The translations under genes were made by a program, and so were the position numbers. This document shows, piece after piece, positions 1 to 6,959 of a DNA stretch of 7,424 bases. The stretch is from positions 1 to 7,424 of the forward strand of contig CAKVBK010000085.1 in assembly GCA_934725285.1 (NCBI GenBank). The letters run 5' to 3'. Each line of letters begins with the position of its first letter. The stretch's first letter is position 1. The notes below the pieces were generated by a model, which worked only from the letters and a program-made list of their open reading frames with translations, searched no databases and had not been told where the DNA came from. This DNA comes from an uncultured Bacteroidales bacterium. Lineage in GTDB: Bacteria; Bacteroidota; Bacteroidia; Bacteroidales; UBA932.

Positions 1-1573
1 TTACAATCCTGCCACCTTTTCCGCCTCCGTCGCTCAAATCAATTCCTGAGGCGGCCTTGATTCTGTCGATGAATATTTCCGCCGCTTCCGCGAAACCGTT
101 GTCATCGCTTTCGATCTTGACCGAGGTGTGTTTGCCGATGGTGAACTCTCCAGGCCTTGGAACCAGAGTTTCGGGAGCTGGAATCACGCCGTAGCTCGAG
201 ACGTCAGTTACGGGAGCCTCATTCTCGGAGCGGATCGCATCGTCAATGATCTTCCTGACTCCGGCCTGATACACTTTCGGGGCGGAACCGGAGAGGGGAT
301 ACGGAGCCTTGATGTAGATGTGCATCTGCTCGGTCTCATATTCATACCCCCTGCGTACCTTGTAGGCTCTTTCGGACGGGAGGTAGGAATTCTGTCCGTT
401 CGTGTAGCCGGCGAAGAAGATCGTCTTGTCCGGAAAATCCTTGCGGATGTCCATCTGGTACTCGCAGAAAGGCTCTCCGTCACTGAATAAGAACATCACG
501 CCGTCCAGATCCACAACATGCAGGTGGTAACGTAGTCTGCTTGGGACCGGACCGTTTCTGAACCTTTCCAGAATTTCGCTTTCCCAGTTCCTGACATCAT
601 CTCCGAATGAAGACGAGACCTTGGAGGAGGTCCTGACAAGCGAATCCGCATGCTGTCGTACCAGCTCCGCCGTGATTGAGTCTTTCTGGTACGGAAGGTC
701 CACAGTCTCATTCACAAGCCGCATCAGGCCTTTCCCCTTGACTTTCGTGAATGTGATTCCGGTAAGGGAGTCCGCCAACGCTTTTCCACATTCTTCCGCG
801 TAGGCGGCGTCCTGAGGTCCTCTTTCCGGATCCATATTGCCCGCCGCGCCTGTCAGTTGGAACACTTCTCCTCCCCAGTGCTTGGAAAGTATTTCCCCGC
901 ATATCCCAGGATAGTCTGAAGACAACGCATGGCTGCGTGGCCCCATGCACACAGGGTGACACGCAAGATTGATGACCGAGACCATCGGTTTCCCCTTTCT
1001 GATGAACCTCGCCACATAGACATCGTGGTCTACAGGTCCCCCTTTCTCACATCTGTTGCCGTTGATTCCTGTTCTGGCTTGTCCTGTTTCAAGTTCGAAT
1101 CTGGTGAAATCCTTGTCCGATGTGATTGTCCTCACGGCATTGTTCACCAGAGAATCAATCATCCTGAACTTCCATGCCCTGTTTGTGCCACCTGTCCAAG
1201 TGCTTGAGCCTCCGGATCTTGGGGCTGAATGGGTGTGAATATTATGGATCAGGATGCGTTCTCTCCCCAGCCCGGACCGCTCCGAGATCAATGTCCGGAG
1301 CGTGTCGGTGATTGCCGGAGAAATCTCCATCAAATCGTTGGATATGACACAGACTTTCTGTCCGTCATTGCCCTTTATGACGAGGCAATGCGTCCTGAGT
1401 CTCTGGTGAATGCCGTCCGACAGGCCATGCCTTGCGGCAAAACCGGCAAGGACGACATGCTCTTGGGGAGTTGTGGAGATGTCCGCGGAGCAGTAGTTCA
1501 TCTCAAGACGGTTTTCGCCGCAGGCGACGGCCAGCAGGGATGACACCAGAAATATGAGAGCCTTTATTTTCAT
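1..1573 (-). CDS. Lipoprotein: neutral-ceramidase-like amidohydrolase fused to GH20 hexosaminidase (3' end outside window)
   Basis: Reading leftward from the ATG at 1573, the frame is open for 524 codons and runs off the left edge, so the C-terminus is missing. Residues 1-18 form a signal peptide with a lipobox-like AVAC ending at Cys18, which suggests a lipidated envelope protein. Residues about 25-450 resemble the neutral/alkaline non-lysosomal ceramidase family. Visible landmarks are NIHTHSAP (111-118), ACHPV (204-208) followed by SSDYPG (218-223), GAAGNMDP (242-249), DGEPF (365-369) and GYTNGQNSYLP (389-399). By family knowledge the zinc ligands would be His113, His206, Glu367 and probably Tyr397. 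The classical GDVSPN motif reads GNMDPE here, so its Asp and Ser are absent. From Tyr461 the sequence (YGVIPAPE, then a PGEFTIG segment) looks like the GH20b domain that precedes the catalytic barrel of GH20 beta-N-acetylhexosaminidases; the barrel itself would lie outside the window. The start lies 9 bases after the susD-like stop, so the gene is probably cotranscribed. The family calls are fairly secure; the substrate is unknown. Confidence 0.8.
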   Translation of the reverse strand, partial: MKIKALIFLVSSLLAVACGENRLEMNYCSADISTTPQEHVVLAGFAARHGLSDGIHQRLRTHCLVIKGNDGQKVCVISNDLMEISPAITDTLRTLISERSGLGRERILIHNIHTHSAPRSGGSSTWTGGTNRAWKFRMIDSLVNNAVRTITSDKDFTRFELETGQARTGINGNRCEKGGPVDHDVYVARFIRKGKPMVSVINLACHPVCMGPRSHALSSDYPGICGEILSKHWGGEVFQLTGAAGNMDPERGPQDAAYAEECGKALADSLTGITFTKVKGKGLMRLVNETVDLPYQKDSITAELVRQHADSLVRTSSKVSSSFGDDVRNWESEILERFRNGPVPSRLRYHLHVVDLDGVMFLFSDGEPFCEYQMDIRKDFPDKTIFFAGYTNGQNSYLPSERAYKVRRGYEYETEQMHIYIKAPYPLSGSAPKVYQAGVRKIIDDAIRSENEAPVTDVSSYGVIPAPETLVPRPGEFTIGKHTSVKIESDDNGFAEAAEIFIDRIKAASGIDLSDGGGKGGRIV

Positions 1574-1582
1574 ATTAATTTA

Positions 1583-3595
1583 TCAATATCCAGGGTTTTG
1601 TACCAAGGTGCCATTGGCCTTGGTCATCTCGTTCGCAGGAATCGGCATAAGGTAGTTCGGCCATTCTCCGTTCACTTTCCTGAAATGCTTCTGGGTAGGG
1701 CTGACCGTAAGGCGGCAGTCACCGTAATCCACCCAGTAGTCTTTCCCGAGCCAACGGTATTTGATGCAGGAGCCGTTTATCTGGATGGCGCCGTCTGAAT
1801 CCTGGCTGGCTTCCTCGAAGATGTCCCTTGTGTTGGCTTTCACGTAGTCCTTCCTTTCGTCCGAGTTCGGCCAATAGTAGCAAGTGTGGGTGAGGCTTTC
1901 ATCGTAAGGGTGCGCGACACGGTAGATAGTGTCGTTTTGCGCTCCGTTTCGAAGCACCATGGTTCTCATCCCGGCGAACGGAACATTCTCGTAGAACTGT
2001 GCGGTCTTCCACCTTCTCACATCGAAATAGCGGATGGCCTCGAAAGCCAACTCTACCCTGCGTTCGTTCACCAGGCGATCCCAAAGGGCCTCGCCGGATT
2101 CCTTGACTTCGGGCATCTGAACGTCGGAACGTGAGCGTACCTTATTGATGTACTGGCGGCAAAGAGCCTCGTTCCCGGTCATGTAGGCACATTCGGCATA
2201 GTTCAGGTACATCTCGGCCAGTCTGAACCAAGGGTAAAGCAAGGAGCCGGTCTCGGCCTCGGTGATCGGCGAGGTCGGGATGTACCATTTCATCATCTCC
2301 AGTCCCATTGTGCTGGTGGCGTCCAGAAGGTGTTTGGCTTTCACACTGTAGGAAGGCTCTTTCTTGCCTTCGTCGAAATCAGATTTCTTGACATCGTCAT
2401 AGTAGAGCGAGAGGTCCAGAACGTTATCATGATAACCTGAGTTGTCAGTGTTCGGATAGTTGCTGAACGGAGCGGCGACGCTCTTGTAGAAACGAGGATC
2501 CCGTCCCTTGAACGGATGGTTGACATCGAAGCCGGAGCCTTCCTCGAAGATCTTTTTCCCGTTTGCCATCTCGTAGTCGATGACCATAGCCTGTGTCGGG
2601 TGGAACGCGGTCCATCCGTTGAAATATGCGACAGAGTAGAGCAGTTGCGCTTTCTTCATCGAGTTGTCGCTGGCGTCTGCGCTGGAAATGAAATACTTGG
2701 CCCAGATAATCTCTGGAGAGTCGGTGTTCTTCCACACTCCGTCATAGGTGTCGTCAAGCTTGTAGGCTCCATCGACATCGGCACGGTCGATTATCCTTTT
2801 TGTGGCATCCAGGGCTCTTTTCCATTTGTCGGCGCTGTATTGACCTCTGAATATTCCACCTTCCGGACGGGTCTTGTCATTGAAAAGGGGAGACGCGGCT
2901 ATCAGCGTGAGACGGCTTCTGAGCGCCAGCACGATGTCTTTGTTCGCCCTGCCCTTTGTGGCCTTGTCCTTTGCCGGGAGAAGCTCTTCCGCCTTGTCCA
3001 GATCCTCCAGTACGAAATCCACGCAATCGTCGAAGTTATCCCTCTTCGCATCGTAGGTGTCGGTAAGGTCGTAGGCCTTTGTGATGATCGGCACACCGGC
3101 ATACCTTTGGATGAGGTTGTAGTATGCCCAGGCCCGGAGGAAATATACCTCGCCCTTTAGTCTGTCCACATCGTCTTCGGGAATATTCGTACCCTTTTCA
3201 TCCACATAGTTCAGGAAATAGTTCATCCGGTAGATGCGCTCGTAGGTGCGGTTCCAGATGTTCAGGAAGGTGGTTCTTGTGCTGTGTGCCTGCCCGCCTT
3301 CGTAGTTGTACATGACATTGTCCGGGGTCATGTTGCCGGATGCGATGTACCTTGTGCTTGATCCTCCGAAGCGGAAGTAGCCCTCGTCTGTGATGCAGCC
3401 GATGTTTCCCTCCTGAAACGGGTCAGGCAGGACAGTGTAGAGAGCGTTGATGTAGCTTTCCGCCAGGGCGGTGCTGTTGAACACAGCGTCCTCTGAAAGT
3501 TTGTCAAGAGGAGTCTTGTTCAGAAAATCATTGTTGCAGGAGACCAGAAGGGCCGCTGCGGCGAGTATTGCGGTTATCTTTTTCATGGTGTTCAT
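1583..3595 (-). CDS. SusD/RagB-like glycan-binding outer-membrane lipoprotein
   Basis: This encodes a 670-residue surface lipoprotein of the SusD/RagB family, which forms a lid over the partner SusC barrel and captures the ligand for import. A signal peptide ends in the lipobox LVSC with Cys20 as the lipidation site, followed by the typical NDFLNKTPLD opening. N-terminal family signatures include KGEVYFLRAWAYYNL (147-161) followed by RYAGVPI, and KGRANKDIVLALRSRL (214-229). C-terminal signatures include WFRLAEMYLNYAECAY (456-471), NERRVELAFEAIRYFDVRRW (510-529) and the terminal PIPANEM...QNPGY. The helical parts correspond to the family's TPR-like scaffold. It is longer than many SusD homologues, mainly through an extended stretch between about 540 and 650. 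Met4 at 3586 is an alternative start that would give the more usual MKK opening; Met1 is kept because GAAGAG lies just upstream of it. The gene follows the susC-like gene by 10 bases, the standard pairing. The ligand cannot be deduced from sequence. Confidence 0.96.
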   Translation of the reverse strand: MNTMKKITAILAAAALLVSCNNDFLNKTPLDKLSEDAVFNSTALAESYINALYTVLPDPFQEGNIGCITDEGYFRFGGSSTRYIASGNMTPDNVMYNYEGGQAHSTRTTFLNIWNRTYERIYRMNYFLNYVDEKGTNIPEDDVDRLKGEVYFLRAWAYYNLIQRYAGVPIITKAYDLTDTYDAKRDNFDDCVDFVLEDLDKAEELLPAKDKATKGRANKDIVLALRSRLTLIAASPLFNDKTRPEGGIFRGQYSADKWKRALDATKRIIDRADVDGAYKLDDTYDGVWKNTDSPEIIWAKYFISSADASDNSMKKAQLLYSVAYFNGWTAFHPTQAMVIDYEMANGKKIFEEGSGFDVNHPFKGRDPRFYKSVAAPFSNYPNTDNSGYHDNVLDLSLYYDDVKKSDFDEGKKEPSYSVKAKHLLDATSTMGLEMMKWYIPTSPITEAETGSLLYPWFRLAEMYLNYAECAYMTGNEALCRQYINKVRSRSDVQMPEVKESGEALWDRLVNERRVELAFEAIRYFDVRRWKTAQFYENVPFAGMRTMVLRNGAQNDTIYRVAHPYDESLTHTCYYWPNSDERKDYVKANTRDIFEEASQDSDGAIQINGSCIKYRWLGKDYWVDYGDCRLTVSPTQKHFRKVNGEWPNYLMPIPANEMTKANGTLVQNPGY

Positions 3596-3605
3596 GTCTC
3601 TTCAT

Positions 3606-6600
3606 TTAGAAAGTAAGTTTCACTCCTGTGTTGAAGATCCGCATCTGCGGATACGTCTGATAGGATTCATCGCTGGTCTCGGGATCCACATTCTTCAGAC
3701 CAGAGAATGTGAGAAGGTTGTAACCTGCGACGTAGAAGCGCAAGCTCTTTATTTTCATGTTGTTGAATAGAACGTTATCTGGAATCGTGTAGCCGATCTC
3801 GACATTCTTCAGTCGAAGGAAGGCTGCGTTCCTGTAGTAGAATGAAACCCTGTTCACTCCTCCGTTGCTGACTGTGGAACCGATTCTTGGACGGCTTGCT
3901 GTCGGGGTGTCCAGAGTCCATGCGTTCAAAGCCGCCTCTTTCTCGATGTTTCCGGAAACAGGATCCGTCAGAGGAGAGTAGTAGAATCTTGCCCTGGCCT
4001 GACCTTGAAGCAACACAGAGAAGTCGAAGTTCTTCCATGTCGCGTCGAAGTTGGCTCCGAACACGATCTCCGGCACAGGAGTAAGGTCGCACCTTTTTCT
4101 GTCGTAAGATGTGATCTTTCCGTCTCCGTCCAGATCCTCGAACATGAAATCACCGAGGGTGGCTCCGGCCATCTGCGGATTGTTCTCCAGATCTTCCTGG
4201 GAGCGGTTGATCCCTTTCACCTGATAGTAAAGTTCGGCTCCCATAGGATGTCCCGTAAGGTTCATATATTCATGACCTTCTCCCCAAGGTGTCTCATCCA
4301 TGAACTTTATCCGGTTGCGGACAAACATGAAGTTTCCGCTTGCGTGGTAGATAAGGTCTCCGTTCTTCGATTTACCTTCGTGGTGCAGCTGAAGCTCGAA
4401 TCCCTTGTTGTCCACGATGCCGATGTTCTCGTCCGGAAGGCTGTCCGGGAGGCCTGTGTAGTAAGGTATTGACGCGTTCCTTGTGCAGAGGATGTTGGAA
4501 CGCTCGGTTTTGAAGAACTCAAGTTCCCATCCGATCAGTCCATTCTTTATGCTTCCATCCAGACCGATGTTCCAGGTCTTTGCCACTTCCCAAGTCACAT
4601 TCTTGTTCGGCACCTTCCCAGGAATGATGAAGTTGACGTCTTTGTCGTCGAACCTTAACTTGTAAGAGGACGCAGACGTGTAACCGTAGGTTGTCATATA
4701 TTGGAACGAATCGATCTGGTCGTTGCCCTGTTCTCCGTAGGAGGCTCGTATCTTCAGGTTTGTCAGCCAAGGGGCGCTTTTCTTGATGAACTGTTCCTCA
4801 GAGATTCTCCATCCGGCTGAGACCCCAGGGAAGAATCCCCAGCGTTTGTTCTCAGGAAAGTTCTCCGAACCGTCGAAACGTCCGATGAGCTGAACCAGAT
4901 AACGGCTCTTCCAGTCATAGCCGAGCCTTCCGAACCAGCTTCTTCTGGCTGTCTCTCTCGCATAGCCTTTGATGCTGTACCAATTCTTGTCCGCCGATCC
5001 CGCGAAGAACTCGTCAAGGATGTCAGAGTCGTACTTGTTTATTCCCGCGCCCATGTAGTCCAGGCGGTAGGATGCCTGCTCGAATCCGGCCAGAGCACTC
5101 ACATGGTGTCCGTTGAAGTCCCTGTCGTAGTTTGCGTTGGCGTTGATGGTCAGGGTGTTGCTGTTCCTTTGATATTCATGAAGCACTGGGGTGCTCCAAT
5201 AGGAATTGGTCCTTTCCTCGTAAAGCTCGGTCACTTCGTCGTAGGTGTAGTACTGCCAGTTTTTCTGCCAGTTCTTCTGGAAATTCCCGATCACATCATA
5301 GGCCATGGTTCCGTTTGCGGACAGTCCTTTTGTGATTGAACCAAGGTCCCAGTTTGCCGTGAATGTCGTGTTGATGGTGTTTATTGTGGTTCTGTCGTAG
5401 CCGGTAAGGTCTTGAACCAGAACGGCAGGGTTGGTGCCTCCACGAAGGTAGCCGTTAGGGAAATAGGCCGCTCCGGTAGGCTTCAACCTCGTCGTGATGT
5501 AAAAGATTCCATAACTGTCGGACGGAAACGCGGAGTAGTTCTTGTGTTGCTGGCGCGCGTTGAGGTTCAGACCAAGTTTCAGGGATTTTGTCACCTGGAT
5601 GTCAATGTTTGAACGAACATTGTACTGATCGTATTTGGTGGCGCTCTTCCGGTAGATTCCATCCTGGTACTGTCCGTTGAATTCCAGGAAGTAGGCAACC
5701 TTTTCCGCTCCTCCGCTTATGCTTGCTCCGTACTTATGCTGCAAGGAGACCGGCTTGATGATCTCGTCGAACCAATTCGTGTTCGGGTAGTTTATCAGGT
5801 CGTCGCCGTCTATGTAGTGCTGGATCTGTGTCTCGTTGTACATTGGCGCCGCTCCTGTTATGGCCAGTTCGGCGTTGTATGCCTTGGTGTACTGGATGGC
5901 GTCGGCCATCTGGACAAGACGAGTCGGCTGCTGGAAACCCAGATCGTAGTTGAAGGTCACGCTCGCGCCTTCGTTGTACTTGCCCCTTTTGGTCGTGACA
6001 AGTATGACACCATTCGCGGACCTTGCTCCATAGATGGCTCCGGAAGCATCCTTCAGCACATTGACGCTTTCTATCTCATCGCCGGACAACCTGCTGAATT
6101 CCTCGTTTGTCCTCGGAACCCCATCTATCACGATTAGCGGGCTGTTGTCTCCAAGTGTGCTCCGTCCACGGATGAACATGGTGGCGTCGTCTTTCCCAGG
6201 CTCTCCCGTGCGGTTGCTGACAATCACACCGGAAAGTCGGCCAGCCAGACCTTGTGAGATGTTCACTGAAGAGTTTTTCACAAGCTCCCGGCCTGAGGTC
6301 TGTGCCACGGATCCGGTAAGAGTCAGTTTGCTTTGTGTTCCATAACCGATGACCACGGCGTCATCAAGGACCGTGTTCTCCTGTTCCAGAACGAAATCAA
6401 CCTCGCTCCTGCCTCCTATGGACTGCTCCTGTTCCTTGAACCCGAGCAGACTGGCCACGAGCACAGCGTCAGAAGGAGCTGAAAGTGAATATACTCCATT
6501 TGCGTCAGTCATCGCACTCGACGCGGTTGTGGCCGCGATGCCTTTCACATAGACCATGGCGCCTATCTGCGGCTCTCCATCAGTTCCTTTCACAGTTCCT

Positions 6601-6722
6601 TTGACGGTTATGGTCTTGCCGTCTTGAGGTAATGCTGTGGCTGACGCCAAAGGTTTCGATAAGGAAACCATTGCCGCAAGAATCATGGCTGTAGTGAGAA
6701 AATACTTGAAAATGACTCTCAT
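3606..6722 (-). CDS. SusC/RagA-like TonB-dependent outer-membrane transporter
   Basis: This encodes a 1038-residue TonB-linked outer-membrane transporter that imports oligosaccharides or other ligands with its SusD partner. It has an N-terminal signal peptide (hydrophobic core about residues 7-27), a carboxypeptidase-regulatory-like beta-sandwich domain (about 38-113; VKGTVKGTDGEPQIGAMVYV), a TonB-box region DDAVVIGYG (120-128), and a plug domain (about 130-247) with the family motifs LAGRLSGVIV, IRGRSTLG, PLIVIDGVPR and LKDASGAIYGARSANGVILV. The 22-strand-type barrel fills the rest and ends in the aromatic residue of GVKLTF, as expected for insertion by the BAM machinery. No STN domain precedes the regulatory domain, so direct signalling to an anti-sigma factor is unlikely. 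The ATG at 6722 is the only standard start after the in-frame TAA at 6800-6798; it has no clear Shine-Dalgarno sequence. This is the first gene of the operon, with the susD-like gene 10 bases downstream. Confidence 0.97.
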   Translation of the reverse strand: MRVIFKYFLTTAMILAAMVSLSKPLASATALPQDGKTITVKGTVKGTDGEPQIGAMVYVKGIAATTASSAMTDANGVYSLSAPSDAVLVASLLGFKEQEQSIGGRSEVDFVLEQENTVLDDAVVIGYGTQSKLTLTGSVAQTSGRELVKNSSVNISQGLAGRLSGVIVSNRTGEPGKDDATMFIRGRSTLGDNSPLIVIDGVPRTNEEFSRLSGDEIESVNVLKDASGAIYGARSANGVILVTTKRGKYNEGASVTFNYDLGFQQPTRLVQMADAIQYTKAYNAELAITGAAPMYNETQIQHYIDGDDLINYPNTNWFDEIIKPVSLQHKYGASISGGAEKVAYFLEFNGQYQDGIYRKSATKYDQYNVRSNIDIQVTKSLKLGLNLNARQQHKNYSAFPSDSYGIFYITTRLKPTGAAYFPNGYLRGGTNPAVLVQDLTGYDRTTINTINTTFTANWDLGSITKGLSANGTMAYDVIGNFQKNWQKNWQYYTYDEVTELYEERTNSYWSTPVLHEYQRNSNTLTINANANYDRDFNGHHVSALAGFEQASYRLDYMGAGINKYDSDILDEFFAGSADKNWYSIKGYARETARRSWFGRLGYDWKSRYLVQLIGRFDGSENFPENKRWGFFPGVSAGWRISEEQFIKKSAPWLTNLKIRASYGEQGNDQIDSFQYMTTYGYTSASSYKLRFDDKDVNFIIPGKVPNKNVTWEVAKTWNIGLDGSIKNGLIGWELEFFKTERSNILCTRNASIPYYTGLPDSLPDENIGIVDNKGFELQLHHEGKSKNGDLIYHASGNFMFVRNRIKFMDETPWGEGHEYMNLTGHPMGAELYYQVKGINRSQEDLENNPQMAGATLGDFMFEDLDGDGKITSYDRKRCDLTPVPEIVFGANFDATWKNFDFSVLLQGQARARFYYSPLTDPVSGNIEKEAALNAWTLDTPTASRPRIGSTVSNGGVNRVSFYYRNAAFLRLKNVEIGYTIPDNVLFNNMKIKSLRFYVAGYNLLTFSGLKNVDPETSDESYQTYPQMRIFNTGVKLTF

Positions 6723-6751
6723 ATTGCTAATAATTTGTGGTTTGTCCGCAT
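6719..6751 (-). other. Candidate 10-codon leader ORF overlapping the susC-like start
   Basis: A short frame encodes MRTNHKLLAI and ends in TGA, sharing an ATGA overlap with the susC-like start codon. A GAGG lies 6 bases upstream of its ATG, a better ribosome-binding signal than anything before the susC-like ATG. Translational coupling or a 5' leader role is possible. A frame this short can easily arise by chance, and no protein evidence is available, so this is tentative. Confidence 0.2.
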
Positions 6752-6774
6752 AGTGTACCTCACATTGCTTTCTG

Positions 6775-6782
6775 CAAATGTA
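6775..6782 (-). promoter_or_regulatory. Bacteroidota-type -7 promoter element for the susC-like operon
   Basis: On the minus strand the sequence TACATTTG matches all fixed positions of the Bacteroidota -7 consensus TAnnTTTG. It would place transcription initiation near 6768 and give a leader of about 45 bases before the susC-like ATG. The -33 region about 20 bases further upstream is only a T-run (TTTT), not a clear TTTG. The position and exact match support the call, but the motif is short. Confidence 0.5.
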
Positions 6783-6843
6783 TGTAAATATTTTGTTTTA
6801 GAAAATTATTTTGAGAAAAATGTTGTGATTTTATAGATAATTG

Positions 6844-6869
6844 GTTTCGTTCGAAACTAAGAACGAAAC
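6844..6869. promoter_or_regulatory. Putative operator: three CGAAAC half-sites with perfect inverted repeats
   Basis: GTTTCGTTC (6844-6852) and GAACGAAAC (6861-6869) form a perfect 9-base inverted repeat with an 8-base spacer. Within it, GTTTCG-TT-CGAAAC (6844-6857) is itself a perfect 14-base palindrome. The half-site CGAAAC therefore occurs three times, once on the minus strand and twice on the plus strand, at centre spacings of 8 and 12 bases. The array lies between a DeoR-family gene and its divergent target operon. TTTCG-containing repeated half-sites are reminiscent of operators of some DeoR-family sugar regulators. Binding by this regulator is inferred. Confidence 0.5.
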
Positions 6870-6872
6870 TTA

Positions 6873-6880
6873 TACGATTG
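6873..6880 (+). promoter_or_regulatory. Possible -7 element of the regulator gene promoter
   Basis: TACGATTG differs from the Bacteroidota -7 consensus TAnnTTTG at one fixed position. It lies immediately to the right of the CGAAAC array, which would then cover the -33 and spacer region, a suitable place for autorepression. A weaker alternative is TATATTGC at 6910-6917, with TTG at 6887-6889 twenty bases upstream. The choice between them is uncertain. Confidence 0.28.
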
Positions 6881-6959
6881 CGTTGATTGTATTAATCGAA
6901 TAAAATGCGTATATTGCAGTCTCAAATTACATGAACGATATTAAACTGTTTCTAGGATA

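Noticed and set aside
1..3. TTA at the left edge as a stop codon (TAA) for the leftward enzyme gene
   Set aside because: It is in a different frame; the enzyme frame reads codons ending at base 2 and remains open, so the gene continues past the edge.
128..490. Plus-strand frame of 120 codons, with other short frames on both strands between 1 and 1570
   Set aside because: The opposite-strand frame 1573 to 1 is continuous and carries ceramidase-like motifs, so these are shadow frames.
1574..1582. Search for a terminator or promoter between the susD-like gene and the fusion-enzyme gene, and likewise at 3596-3605
   Set aside because: The gaps are 9 and 10 bases and contain neither a hairpin nor a promoter element; cotranscription is the simpler reading.
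2516..3160. Plus-strand open frame of 214 codons
   Set aside because: It lies wholly antisense to the strongly supported susD-like gene, has no recognisable family features, and is explained by the codon bias of the opposite strand.
4005..4472. Plus-strand frame of 155 codons inside the susC-like gene
   Set aside because: It is antisense to barrel-encoding sequence with clear TonB-dependent transporter content and has no independent support.
6875..6898. Imperfect inverted repeat CGATT...AATCG as a second operator or terminator
   Set aside because: The arms are only five bases with a 14-base loop in AT-rich DNA, which is no better than chance.
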